Origin: Klebsormidium nitens
Taxonomy: Eukaryota; Streptophyta; Klebsormidiophyceae; Klebsormidiales; Klebsormidiaceae
NCBI GenBank assembly: GCA_000708835.1
Contig: DF236953.1
Location: 112,523-176,522 of the forward strand
Length of the DNA: 64,000 nucleotides
Direction of reading: 5' to 3'
The stretch's first letter is position 1, and the number at the start of each line of letters is the position of its first letter. The translations under genes were made by a program, and so were the position numbers. The notes below the pieces were generated by a model that saw only the letters and a list, made by a program, of their open reading frames with translations, had not been told where the DNA came from and ran no database searches. This document shows, piece after piece, positions 24,901 through 37,700 of this stretch.

Positions 24901-26043
24901 GGCACGGAAGACCTACTGAGTGAACCTGCCTTTCGCCGAAGCTTCGCTCTAGCGGTCGCTCTGAAAAGCACGTGATCACCAATTTTGCAGAAAAATCAGT
25001 CACATCACAAAGGATGTGCGCCGCTGGAGAGAGACCTTGGGATATTCGTTTCCTGAGAAGGCGCAGCAATGCTTAAGATCAAATGGAACGTACATGGTGC
25101 GACTGAAAAGATGTTGGCAAACTTTCTGGATGTACAACTGACCTCGGCAAAGACGACAATCTCCTGCGGTAGTAAGAAAATCTCTTGCCTCACAGATAAC
25201 CTCGGCGTCAAAACCCACAGATTCATCGAGTTCCAACCCATGAAAGCAAGGGAAGTGGCATGGGGGACTACCAGTGCTTCACTTTCTGTCTCTTGGCAAG
25301 CTTTTGAGCAGATATGAATCGTACTCGTGCGCCTCCAGGGCAGAACTATCCAAACTTTAAAGCCGAATGATGGGAAACAAGCCGACTCACATGCTCGTAG
25401 ATCTGGGGTGAAGAGGGGCTCGTTTGGAAGGCTCCCCGTTGGGAGAGGGGCAAAATTAAACAATTGTCCGGTTGTCAGGTCAAACGCTTTGGTCTGCACA
25501 AGGAAGTAAAGGCAAACTTTTGGGGCTCTGTTGGATCCACGCGTGGTGCTTTGGATAGCCATATTCCGTTTCCAAGAAGTCGGAAGGGGATTCCTCATTT
25601 ATCAAATGTACCTTCTATCCTTTCCCCACTCACTGTAATATGATAACGTGATGCTCTTGCACGACCTAGATAAGATGCACAAGCCGTTCAAGTTTCCAAA
25701 CACTGCAGCTTCACGAACAATCGCAATGACCACCTCAGCTAAGTCTTCAGGAGGGGACTCCCCAGATTCTCGATTGATCAGTTGCCAGGCAAACAGGACC
25801 GCATGCACCAGAAAAGTGCATGGCGATTGCCTATCATTTCACACCCGTAAGTAAAGTCCCCCACTATGCCCATCTTGCACAGTTTCAACGAATATCCATG
25901 TGAAGCAGCGGAAACAACTTGTACTCGGCGCAAAAAATCGAAAACTCGTCCTGTTGATAAGCAACTCCCCTTACCTGTGGGAATGTCAGTGCTGCCAATA
26001 AGGAGGCCAGCCATAAAAATCTAGCTCCGGTCCAAGGCGCCAT
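15923..26043 (-). CDS. Class III secretory heme peroxidase with C-terminal glycosylation-rich extension
   Basis: Fourteen exons, all in matching phase: 26043-25975, 25493-25391, 24870-24775, 24292-24222, 23867-23805, 23324-23205, 20088-20034, 19687-19609, 19195-19072, 18649-18570, 17963-17845, 17414-17341, 17117-16911, 16414-15923; 583 residues. The ATG at 26043 begins a hydrophobic signal peptide. The first peroxidase Cys (LRAC) is rebuilt across an intron. Distal heme residues are in FLRLIFHDC (Arg, Phe, His), with GGCNGS following. Then come YLSGGP, GRAD, the proximal-His motif VALSGAHTLG, FDTSYYK, GKGILQTDEGL and FFSSF...KMS. All catalytic residues expected for H2O2-dependent oxidation of phenolics in the wall or apoplast are present. 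About 250 residues follow the peroxidase end, rich in NxS/T sequons (NVT, NGT, NAT, NST, NHT) and Thr/Val. The stop is TGA at 15923; a donor at 15953-15954 offers an alternative 3' end. The intron at 20089-23204 is far longer than the others. Confidence 0.82.
20089..23204. other. Long 3.1-kb intron of the peroxidase gene
   Basis: The flanking exons join in phase 0 (GRAD...DPER then LPSAF), so this is a single intron rather than a gap in the model. Inside, a minus-strand open stretch at 20624-20905 encodes a segment with one hydrophobic helix, but it has no recognisable domain and no supported exon structure. I see no long terminal repeats. The content may be degraded mobile DNA. Confidence 0.5.
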
Positions 26044-27687
26044 AGCTCCTCTCCTTCCAAGCCACCACCTCTTTTCCCTGTTCACTCCCAAAGACCTTGC
26101 AACTTTCAGACTGAGCGATGGATCTCAGTATAACCTTGGGCCTGCAGGACCCCCAATCAGCCTGAGACGCTGGAAAGTTATATCACATGTACCACCTCAG
26201 AAACTTCTAACGAGGCACCATAGACAGCTCCTATAGAAGAAAGTGAGCTGTAATAGAGAGCAATCTTTAGAAGCGCACGACTTTCAAGCGCTTACAACCT
26301 TATCGACGTTCTACTATGTATGCACGCGGAAACCCTGTTGGCACCAATGAATATTGTTTTGCCAGGGCTTCAGAAGCATTTGCACAAGACCTTTTTAGAG
26401 GCAGCACTTGCCCGTAGATTGTGAAGCTCAAAATGTCCTAGTGAAATGCTGACACCTTATGTCATCTGCTGCCGTGCATGCCCTTACGGAAAGCTGTGTA
26501 AATAACTACTGGACCAGCTAATAGATGAAGTCACCGCCGTTATCTTTGCACCACCCTGCAAAATACAACTTTTTTCCACCCTGCTACATTTAAAACTACC
26601 GTAAAGGTGAGCGCAAATATCAGCTTGCTCCTTCTTTCCTCCTTTTCAAGTTTCCAGAAGCAAATCCTGCCAATTTTCCAGATCTATCATCTCTGTCTCT
26701 TCTGCGCAGTTTGACTTAGGTGTGAAAACGTTGACTTTCCACCTTGGACGGCTGTCCTGCAACCTTGCAGGTGCAGCAAAGGTCCATCGACGGCTCGGAT
26801 AGGGGTTTGGTGGGTGACGTGGCTTCGAAAGAAAGCGGCCCGCTGAACGTGCGCGCGTGAAGCTCAATCGTCTTTCAATGCAACGAACGTCCGCGAATCA
26901 TATTGCAGGGCAAACGGCGTCTGAGTTCTGAACTTAAAGAATGTTGCAGGCCACGACAGCTTTGAACAAGTCGTTCTGAGAACAATCCGACGATTACTTG
27001 TGGAATGCAGCTATGCAGGCTTTCTACGTATATCCAGGCCTCTGAGTTTGGGCGATTGGGATGATTGATAGAGTATAGTATATCTAGAATGAGCCTTGAG
27101 GTGTCGCTGAATGTGGAGCCTTTGGTGCTGGTTACAGTAGTGCAATGACTTGTAAGACGAGGCTGGAAAGCAATGCCCAGAACGTGTGACAAACCCTTCT
27201 TGCCTTCGGCACAATGTCGTGCACATGCTTCGAATTCTGAGTGACAGACTGAGCACTGAACTGAGGACCTACGGGTGCCAGTAGCTGGTCTGAATATCTC
27301 TTGCCAACCTGAAATGATTTCACTTCGACTTAGCTAGGCAGAGAGGCGGGTGGCCCACATTTGTAAACGCCACCTTTTGAAGTGAGGTCTGTGTGGCAAC
27401 GTACTTACGTGGCTAAAAGATCAAAAGATGAAACAGGAATTAACATAGCTGGCCTAAGTGGTCACAGGCAAGTGTATCAAGGCTGTCAGCTATTGAGCGC
27501 CTATTGAGCAAGTGATAGCTGAGCATCCTCAAGAACGCTTTTAGATGTCGAGCTCAAGTAGTCGTAGCGACGGAGTCAAGCGGAGTGTTTGACTGCTCTG
27601 GATGTCTTGTCCGTGAGGTAGGGAACAGTAGTGACAAATTTGCTGGCGCCATGCAAAAGTCTCCCGGCTTCGAGTGAGCTCCTGTGA
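26044..27687. promoter_or_regulatory. Divergent intergenic region between the peroxidase and coiled-coil genes
   Basis: This 1.6-kb gap lies between two outward-facing starts and should contain both promoters. Short open stretches on the minus strand (27011-27323) have no protein-like pattern. No clear TATA or repeat structure was recognised. Confidence 0.4.
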
Positions 27688-29536
27688 ATGGGGGGCTTAG
27701 CTCTAATGAGCAGCAACACGGGCTCTTTGAGCCCTGGGAGAGGGGGTGGTAAGGCAGTGATTAGCACGGAGAAGAGCAGCCCGTTTCTGAAGAATGCAAC
27801 GGGCATCATGGCAGCGATCCATAACCTGAAGCAAAGACTGGACTTTCTGGAACAAGGTGCGGCTCTCAAACCAAAACCATTTGCATGACATAGGATACAT
27901 TGAAGAATCAAACAGTGCGAAGCTTTTGCAGCGAGAAGGATCTGCATTTCTGCAAGATGTGCGACAACAAGCCAAAAGCTTTTGCTATCCCAGCAATCTG
28001 TTTTGATTTGCCTTTCCAGGTGTCCCTCAGCTACTTGTGGAGCTCTGCTAAGACATTTGGCGTCTCTTTTGCCGCCCTTATCAAATTTGCCTCTGCTCAT
28101 ATCCGTCAACAGTGACAAGTGTTACGCAGTCTTTCAGTCTGGTAACATTACACATGGAGCAACTGTTCAAGCGTCCGCTGCAAAGTAAGTAGAAACTTGA
28201 CCACTTAACGCGTCTTATGCCACAGAGATCAAAGACGACCTCAAGGGGAAGCTGGATTACGAGGACCAGATTGGGCACCTGAAGAAACGGAAGGCAGAGC
28301 TAGAGACCCGCATCAAGAAGAACCAGCAACTCATGGTAAGTGGCGATCAAAAATCCCCATCTAAGTACCCAGTTTGTGCGGCCAGTCTGCCGGGTTTTGC
28401 GGGATGTTCTGGACGATTTCATGAATTCTGCTTTCGGATGCTTAGCAGAGATAGTTGAGACTGGCTCGAGTTGGATCTGGTGAAGTATTTTGTTGAGTGG
28501 GAAGAGGTTCCGCTTGAGAGGTAGAAGACAATACATCGTTCAGGAGAACTGGAGAGTGGATTCCCGGGCTAGTCGTCTGCGGTTTGCATTTCTGGTGGCA
28601 AAATTGCCAGTTTGATTACAACATGATTGAGAAACGCACGGGCTAGTTTGAACTCTGCCTGCGCAACCCATTGAATTGTCCGTGTCCGGATGGATCAAAT
28701 CGTCAGAGTTCGTGGTGAACCTATCAAAAAAGTCTTTTTTGAAGGCCTGTTGGACTGAAGCGCTGACATGCATCAAAACGGACGATTTAAAATCACATGT
28801 ACGCCTCGGGGTAACTTCTGCGTCGTTCATTCGTTTGCTCTTTCATCAACCTTGCTGGCTCACCTCTTGGAAAAATCCTCAATCTAGCAGTAGTAAGCTT
28901 TAGCAATAATACCGTAAGCTAACCAGCCTGGGACGGGTAGGGTTAGTTTGGGGGTTAGGGTGGGTTCCGGTGCGGAGCGGGTGATTTTGTGGGTTAGGTT
29001 TTTAGTGTTAGTGTTGGAGCTTACTATTGCTAGAGCTTACTATTGCTGAATTGAAGAGACATACCTTTTGGAGGACAGTGCAATCGTGTATTGCAAGTTA
29101 CTCTCGAGGTGAACTTTCTCGTTTCTCAACTACGGGCCTCGACTTGGTCAACCGTCCTATCTACCGACGAACATCCGTCTCAGAAAAGCCTCCCAATTGC
29201 CCAACGAACCTGCTGGATCCCGTTTCTTAGGAGCTGGCATTTCGGCCAGAATATGGGCTTGCTTTATCAGGAGTTGTTCGACTATGTCGATCAGAACGGG
29301 CCTCTCATTTCCGATTGACGTTTCGAACTCATTTTCTCCAGGAAAACTTCAGCCATGACATCGGTCCGTTCGAGAGCAGCTACAAGGGCCTTGTCCGCGA
29401 GATCGACAGCCTGTACGGCGAGGCCAAAGAGAAGCACGCGAGCGCGCTCAAGCTGCTTCAACGCGACTTCGGCTACCACGAGGCCTTCAAGCGGTGGGAC
29501 GACGACTTCAGCGCGGTGCCCTTCAAGCCCAAGTAG
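27688..29536 (+). CDS. Small conserved-looking coiled-coil protein (157 residues)
   Basis: Three exons with exact phase agreement: 27688-27856, 28226-28335 and 29342-29536, ending in TAG. The ATG at 27688 begins a short Ser/Gly-rich tail. Residues about 40-95 form a charged coiled coil (HNLKQRLDFLEQ, KKRKAELETRIKKNQQ), and the C-terminal third is helical, ending in the compact tail KRWDDDFSAVPFKPK. The strong amphipathic pattern across all three exon joins supports a real gene. The type resembles small flagellar or centriolar coiled-coil proteins, but I do not recognise the family and assign no function. The final TAG is a genuine terminator here, which matters for judging the TAG codons in the SNF2 gene. 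Confidence 0.72.
28918..29015 (+). repeat. Dispersed intronic repeat, copy 2
   Basis: Lies in the second intron of the coiled-coil gene. Ordered motifs are CCAGCCTGGGACGGGTAGGG, GGGTTAGGGTGGG, GGTGCGGA and GGGTTAGGTTTTT. They match the inverted copy near 11205-11290 and a plus-strand copy near 35265-35350. The GGTTAGGG cores resemble plant telomere-type sequence. A separate short duplication, AGCTTACTATTGCT, follows at 29027-29048. Confidence 0.5.
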
Positions 29537-31787
29537 TTACGCTGGGGGCGGGTTAAGAAGGGTCTGTGTTAACCTGGGCCAGGATAGGTTGTGTTGAAGT
29601 TACGGTGTTGCGTCGTCGTCGCGGTGCTGCGCGGTCCCCGTAGAGCCAACGGTAACCCTTGTGGCGGGTTAGCGGAAATACATTGGCTTGCAGTTTGTGA
29701 CACCCGTGTGTTCATGGCGACTGGGCGCAGCTGAACCAGCGTCACGGAGGCAAAAAGGTCAACTTGTTCAACGCCCTTCAACCCACAGAAGGACCCAACC
29801 CGGCGAAGACAAAAGTGCTGATCTCGCTGACGAGCGCGGGTGACGCAGGACACGTGCACGGATTTGGGCTCCTTTCAATCGGTTTCAGGTGGACGGTATG
29901 AAGCCGGGTTCAGGAAGCGAGATCCGCAAAGACGCGATTCGACTTTCAAACGGGGGCTCGAGCTGGGCCCGGACACGTGTCACAAGCGAGTCAGCTCGAC
30001 GCTTGGGCACCTCAGGCAGCTTGGGTTGGAGGATTAGCCCTCGCGGCATGCTGGTCATTCGGGTTGTCTTTGTAGAACTCAAAGAGAGAGAAATCTTTCA
30101 GCCAGAGGAGGCTCGAAATGTAGACTGGAGTTGTTCGCTAGAAAGTTCGAGGTCCCGGGGACGAGGTCACCAGAAAGAAGCTGACGTACGCGTGATTGGG
30201 GGCTCAGACGGTATGGTGATTTTGCCGTACTGTTCTGAGATGAGCTATCCCGTAGAACTGTCCATTAAGAGTACTGGAATTAAGAGACAAGCCGTAGGTA
30301 TGGTTTGCCGTTTGAATGTGCACTCACGGACCTGTATCAACGGCCCGAATGGGATTTTACAACACTGGTCTATTGACGACAGCTTCTGCTGCCCCGTAGT
30401 ACTGAACTCAGTCATGTACGAATGACAGTTGCCTAGAGGCCCCGTGTGGCTTTTCGGCTTTGAATCGTAGACCCGCATTTAGTTGGCCCGCAGATTGAGT
30501 GACGTGCATGCAAAAGCGCCCTTCAAATACATCCAAGTGCGGTTATTCGCTTTCTTCGTTGCGTATCCTTACCGTACTAATGCAGCGTACTGCTCATGGT
30601 GCTGCGATGGTGGTGAGCTTTGGTGGAGCCGCGCGCCCTTCACAATCCTGTCATACACCAGCAGTCAAACTTGAAAAGATGCGAACGGAATGTGTAATGA
30701 ACGGGTTGATATCCGGCGGTTGATCAATCATTGAGGACGAAGTGCTAGCTCGAGGTTGACGAGTACTCATGAGTCATGCACTAGTAATCTGTTCTGTAAT
30801 TAAAATTGGCAACAGCGGCGTTGGTCGAAATGGTACGAGAACGAGAAGACGGGCGAAGGAGCGGTGCTCAAGAGCAACTGCCGATGAGCATGCTGATATT
30901 TGAGACGCGCGCCTTTATTCAGCTATCTGAGCAGTGTCATGCCAGTATGGATCGAGTCCTGATTGAGTAGAGGCCGATGCTAACAAGCCATGCTGTCTAA
31001 GAATGTAGTCCAATCGTAACAAATGATCAGGAATGCCTGCAGACTTATGCACCTGAGAGCCATGATGCATATCATGCACGGATTGTCAGGCTGCATTTAG
31101 CCGTAGCTTGCGTTGCGTGTCATTACGCATGGCCGCATGGCCCAATTTTCATTTTCCTTCGACTTCATGTCAGACGGCCTCGACTCGATCAGGGCTCGAT
31201 CCAGACACGCATGACAGCACATGCGTGGCGTCCTAAGCGGCTTCCAATGTGTTCCGAGGCGCTTTTAAGACCTTCACGAGCGACCTGCATAATGCATCAC
31301 ATGCTGATAAGCCAAGGTAAGAGTTCGGATCATGTATATAATGTATCGGCTGGGGAAGGTTTCCAAGATGTGATAAAATCGTGCAGTGCGTCCAACATTT
31401 CCCGTTTTGCTGTGAAGAAGCACTGGTGGGTGACCTTCACCGAGATTCACCTGGTCAAGTTACGTGCGTGTCTTGCCGGGGTAAACTGCTTCCTGCAATT
31501 CAATAGACTCCACACAACATTAGGGGTGATCTTTTCGCAACGTGAGCAGCAACACAACAACTGCAACAACCCGCCTCAGATCTTGTCAATGTCAGTTATA
31601 AAGCCTCCGTCTAAAGACTCCGCCCGAGGTCGTATAGGCGCTGATTTTGGAGACTTGCCCGAGGATTGTTAACCACAGTTAACCCTATCACTCCGAATAC
31701 AACGCAACTCGCTGAGGTGACTGCCGCAGCGCCTGCACTCTCTTGCTTCCGTCGGCCTGTCGCTTCACGCCGACGGAACCGCTGCCG
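29537..31787. other. Convergent intergenic region between the coiled-coil and F-box/LRR genes
   Basis: About 2.2 kb with no supported gene. A plus-strand open stretch of 178 codons (29889-30425) exists but shows no domain, no splice context and no biased residue pattern, so I treat it as chance. The region should include both 3' untranslated ends. Confidence 0.4.
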
Positions 31788-34700
31788 TCACCGGAACCGG
31801 ACCCGGCATCGCTGTCCCACCAGTGTCCGGTCAATACCTGCGGACCGGAAAAGCTGGACAGTGAGCTGGAACGGAATGATATCGACAAATACTTCCTCAG
31901 ATGCAAACTTTGGCTTCCGTCCTTTGGACGCTCTCATCTTTCGTCTGACTGGGGCGTCCGACGAAGTTTTGTTACACGCCCAACTGAGCTGGTTGCAAAG
32001 ATTGCTGAACTGCAAAGTAACTTGTTTTCAGAAGTCAAGTTCATGCGCCAAATGGAGGTTTTGGAAGGCTCCCTCAAAACTTCAGAAGTAGTGACTGTCA
32101 ATCGTGCTCGAGAAGTTGACCAATAAGACGGGAGGGATCCTTTTGCCTGCTCTCGAGTAGCCTCTGTCAGCCCTTGGCGGCAGCCCACCGAACCTTGCAA
32201 TTTTGGATCGGAGTGCCCAGTATTGGAAAGGGGGTTCATTACCTGCTCTTGGATAGCCTCAGCCACCCCCCCTTTGCACCCCGCCGCGTGCACCCGCGCG
32301 AGGCCCCAACAGCGCAACGAGATGTTGCCAGGCGTCAGGCCGGTGCATGACGTCAGGTTGAGCTCAGCCAGAGCCGGACACTCCAGCTCCAGCGTACGGA
32401 CGTCCGAGCAGCCCCAGAGGCTCAGCTTCGAGAGCGTCTCGCTTCGAATGGAAAGCTCCCCCGGGCGGACGCTTTGGAGAGGATCATTTGCGGAGGGGTC
32501 ACTTTGGAGGGAAGGGTTCGGCGCCGGGATCGTGTCGCTCATCTGGGAAAGCTCTTGCGGGGGAACACTCTCCTCGGCAAAAAGAGGGAGGTTATTATCC
32601 AACTCGTTGTTTCTTCCCGAGGTAACACCCACGTTCCCGATCTGGGTCTTCTGCTTCTTTTCTGGAGGGGAGTCGTCGTCAACCGTCTCGATCGGTGGGC
32701 GGCTTCTGTTGCTCGCCACAACAGCCTCTTCGTCCGCGCATTCTCGGGGGATCCCTGCAGCTTGCGGGCCCGGTTGGAAGAGCGCGCCCCGCTGGGCGAC
32801 CGGGTTGCGGCGCACCCCTGCGCCGGGGTCCGGGGTTTGGAGGTTTGGGATTTGACGATCCGGGGTTCGAAACTGCGGGTTTCGGAGGCCGTGGGGTCGA
32901 GATTCGGGGCTTTCACGGGGACGGCTTTGGAGGTTTGAAATCCGCATCCTAGTGGTTGGGGTCTGGACGTTCGGGCTTCGGACGTCTGAGAGACGGAGGC
33001 TCGGGTTATGAGGTTTTTGGGTCAAGGGACGGGTCTCTCTTGAGACGTCTGGAAGGGGCTGCCGGAGGCGCCTTTGTGATAAAGCGGTGGACTCGGTAAA
33101 GACGTAGCCGCAGTCGAGCAGCACCAGCTGGCGCAGCCCCGCGACGGCGGCCGCCAGACCGTCTGCAAAAAAGAACCCGCTCATGAACCCGCTGATCGAC
33201 CCGCAAACGAACTCACATTGTAAGGTGGCTGATATCGGAGCGCATGAAAGCAGTTTCCTATGTCACGGCGGCCGCCAGGCATCCTTTTTTGAGACCCGTT
33301 GATTGACCCGCTGGTTAACTCAGCATGTAAAGCGGCTGGAACTGGAAGCAGGTTGCTATGTTACGGCAGCCGCCGGGTCCCCTGCACAATTGCTCACGAG
33401 CCGGCTACCCCGCTGCTTAACCCAATGCCAAACCGCTAGTGTTGTAGCCGCGTGAAAGCATTTCGCTATGCTTCTGGTTAAGCGCCGCTTTGAGTGAGCT
33501 GTAATGGAGGTAGAGGCAATGGTACGCACCTGACGTCACCTTCGAGCAGCCCGCGATGAGCAGACTTCTCAGGGACTCTGCATATCTGGTTGCAAGATGA
33601 TGTAGGCCCACGTCAGTCACAGTGGACCTGCAAGGCTGATTGGACCATGTAAGCGCGGAGTCGGCACGGACTAAAGGATGTTGAAAGATGGCCAAGCCCG
33701 GCTGCAAGAAAGCAGCCCTCCCGAGGCCCGCTACGACACTGAATGTCCTGTTTATTGCGCCGCAATCTAAGTTGGAACCAGTTTCCTGGCTGGCCGGTAC
33801 GCCGCCCGACAAGCACAGATAATTTGCTCGGCAACAGTCATGAGGATGTACACGAGGAGATACAACGCAAGCTACCGCCTTTTGCCTCTTGGAAGTGCGA
33901 TTCGAAGCCGTGGCGCAAAAGGGCAATCACGACGCAAACTCTCGCTGTTTCACCTCATCGCGATAGTGGCTTCCTTAACAAGAAGTGGCTAATCTTGCAG
34001 AAAACCCTTTATAAGGAAAGCAGCCCTCCCGTCACAACTAAACCTTTTCTTTTGAGTTAATGAATGATGCTTCATGCAGCTTCCATGCAGCTTCCCATAA
34101 TGGAGACGAGCATTTAGAGGACGCTCATTACCCGCTCAGGTCCAGGAGCTCAATGTTCGGACACGTGCGCACGATGACGTCAACGCCGAAGTCAGTCAGC
34201 TCCGGCGCTTGCGTCAGCGACAAGGCCCGCATGTTGCTGCAGAGGAGACGGGGAGGCTCTATTGCTTCCGTCCGCGAGCGCGGATCTCCATTTTCAACGA
34301 ACGTCTTGAATCGTTATTTTCATCCAGTCCGGTCCTGATCAAGATTTTAAGGAATCATTGGACAATTTCTGGCAAAGTAGATCAATTGGGAGGCATGAAA
34401 TTGACCGGAGCGAGTCGTCAGCTTTATGCGAACCCTCCCCTCGTCCAAGTAAACGCTGATCCTCTCCACGTAAATCAGCAGACATCCAACATCATGTTCA
34501 TGCATGGTTGATACGGTCTTGAATAAAACATGGCCACGTTCGCCGTCATTCTCAAAGCGGGACTGACTGCAATACCCGGACCTTCTTGAAACTTACGTTT
34601 GCAACTCAACCGCGTGCCTATTCTGTGCCCCTGTCAAGACTTCTTCCTTTCTACTTGTTGCCAGTCGCAGTCATCCACTTGGATCATCTCCCTTGATCGG

Positions 34701-37700
34701 AAAAATACAACGTACGCACCTGAAGTTGCGCGCGAAAATTGTCGCGACTGCGCGGTCGCTCAAGAAGGGCGACGAGAGGTGGAAGCGCTCCAGCCGCGCG
34801 CCGAGCGCGCGCACTTGCTTGAGCAGGGCGAGGAGGGTCGCCGCGGCCGCGTCGCGGTGGGCCGCGGACGGCGCGCCAAACCCTGGCGGAGGGATTAGAT
34901 CGAGCGCGAGCTCGCGCATTTGGGGGCAGTCCATTTCCTGAAAACGAAGGCAACAGGCAAGGGCGTCAAACGGGGAAAGCTTGAAGACAGGAGCGGAATC
35001 GCCTCAGAGGTGTGTTGTGGTTACGAAGCGTGCAAAGATTGCGGTGTTCACTAAAGCGGAAAGGGCGCAATGGAAGGTCAGTGATGTTCATGCGGCGACG
35101 ACACGTTCGCTGAACGTACCCGCGGAAACCAGAAGCCTAGCTTAATGAAGGGCTCAGCTGAATGTCTACAAGATAGAGCTGGCGGATAGACAAGGAGCCA
35201 AATCGAGGAGCTACAAGATACACTGGCAACAATCGTGTGACCTTACAGGCGTGTGATTCAAGATAGGCGCCCGGGAGACGGGTGGGGTTGGTCATGCGAT
35301 TAGGGTGGGTCGGGGTGCGGATCGCTTACCTGCTTCGGGTTAGGTTTTTGCATGTATGTGCCCGGGTAGCCCGAATGTCAAATCAAACGAAAATGCCGAT
35401 GTCTAAAAGATGAAGCTAACTTAGTGGGAAAAAATTGAGCCATTTTCAGTAGCTTACCAGAAACAAGAGGCGGTCGCAGCCCGTAAGCCAGAGCGTGGTC
35501 AGCGTCTGGCTGGAGACCTTGACGCGGCTCACGCACCGGCAGCCGTCTAGCTTCAGAACACGGAGAAACTGGCACCGGGCGAGGAGAAGGCCGATCGCAG
35601 CTCTGCACAAACGACGGGCCGAAGCACTCGTTTCAAACTACCGGACCTGCACTGAACCTTTCGATTCTTGACCATGGATTGGTTATGAGCTGGCTATGGG
35701 CTGGTAGAACCTTGGCAAATCGTCCAGTAAACGGACTTGAGCGGTAACCAGCCTTGGGACAAGGCTTAATCTCGGCTGTCTGTCCAAGGATTTGTGAAGC
35801 AGGTCTAGTAACCAGACTGGATAGCAACCAAAACTTCCTGTGCTGACACGAACGCAATCGTACGTCTTTGAGGCGCTTCAATGCGCTTGGGTGAGTTTTG
35901 GAAGAAGGATTTTTGGGCAACTTGTTGAAAGAGGGGTGGTTCTTGCAAGGAGTGAGCTTCGCGTGTGGATCTTGGATTGATTTTCGAACCTGAAAGATCG
36001 TTGCGCAATGTTCTGTCGCTCTTGGTGTTCGAGTGAGGAAAACACAACTGGATAGTCTCTGGATTCGGGAGACCGAGTTCTGATCGTTGAAACCCAGGCC
36101 GATCACTGTCGAGCGCTTCAAACATTGGCATCGCAAGGTCCAACCACGTTCCGAAGGATTTTTTCCAAAGATCAGCAACAAGGCCTTTTCTGAAGCTTCA
36201 AGCTGAAAGGATAGTGATTGCATCCGACGAAGCGAGCCGTAAATCCGTAGAGTGCTTTCCTTCAGAGATGTTCGAGAAAAAGTTGCACAAAGTGACCATT
36301 CGAAATAACTAGTCGCGAGAAACGCTGAACACAAAACCGGGTCAAAAGAACTCACCCCGAAATTACATTCACTCCGTTGTTCGCAACACGAATCTCAAGG
36401 TCGGTCAGCTCGGGGCGGCACGTGGCAATTGCTGAGAGTACCGCGTCTTCGATGCGGCTGCAAACAAATGCTCAAAGCGTCAAACGCTTGCAGCATAGTA
36501 AGAGAGCACAGGAGCGTGGACCAAGAAGACTGATGAGATGGTGAGTCCGACCGACTGACAAAGTTGTGCCACGTGGCAGCGCCGGGTGAGTCGCAAAAGG
36601 TGAGAGCGTTACATCAGCGTAAGTGGGGAACATAAAACCTTAGGTAGAAAGGTGGCAGCGGAAAAGCATTGTACGTCGAGAGGAAAAGAGGGTTGACAAT
36701 CTCGCAGGCGGCACAAGCGAGGCTTGCTTTCTTACTTGGCGGATCTTGTTTGAGGGGTGCCAGTGTATGTTCGTAGCTCGACAAAGACGTAGTCATACAT
36801 GACCGGGCCAATTCCTACGCGCCGGGTTGCGCTCAGTTCCAATTGAAATGATGCCTAAGCAACAGCGCCTTTTGTAATGCGTCCACCTCCAGAATCTACC
36901 CCCTCAGAGTGAAACTCTCTAGCCGAAAACAGCCGCAGCTCTAAAGGAGTCACGGAAACCTCACCCCGTCACTGTGAGAACCAGCCGCCTCAGCCCGACG
37001 CACTTCTGCAGGACCTCGGTCACGTGCCTGGACGCTCCCAGGGCGGCGCTAACCTGACCGGGTTTCGGTGACCCGTTATTCAACACCAGGTCTGCGCGCT
37101 CTACTAGTGGCCAGATTGCGTCGCTGCAGGAGTGCCAGCGGCGGCTAACTAGGGCGGAGAGGGCGAGGGTGCACGGGGGGAGCTTTGCCAGGATTCGGAG
37201 GAGGCAGGATTCGGGGAGGGAGTGGATGCCGGAGCGCCGTGAGGGGTGGCTGCAGAAGTAAGAGGGAGGTTTGGATTGAAACACGGGGACAAAGTGCTCG
37301 AAAACAATGGAAGAAGTTGACAAAATCTCTGTCCTTCCAGAAGTATGCACCAAAAAGGTGGAGAAGGGCCGTCCGCTACGATTCTTGCACAAGACGGGGA
37401 AGACGTGCTGAAGCCGAGTGATTGGTTCCAGCATAACATGCCAGTCCCGGAAGGCAGTTGAAGGTCCATGCGATAACGAACAGCCATGCAAGAAGTAAGT
37501 CAAAAGAATGGCTGTCGACTGCACAGCATGATGGAGGGAAGTGGCGTTGCTGATGATGTCAATCCGCGAAAAGGATTCTATAGAGACGCCGACCTCGTCC
37601 AGAGAGAGAGTTTCCTTAAACAGGAACCGTACTTCCAGGCCAGTCTGCGATCTCTCCGGCACTTTATATCCAGTTAGGTCTTGCAGAAGTGTGGCCAGAA

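Noticed and set aside
29889-30425. Plus-strand open frame of 178 codons after the coiled-coil gene
   Set aside because: No domain, repeat or splice context; the composition looks like translated untranslated sequence.
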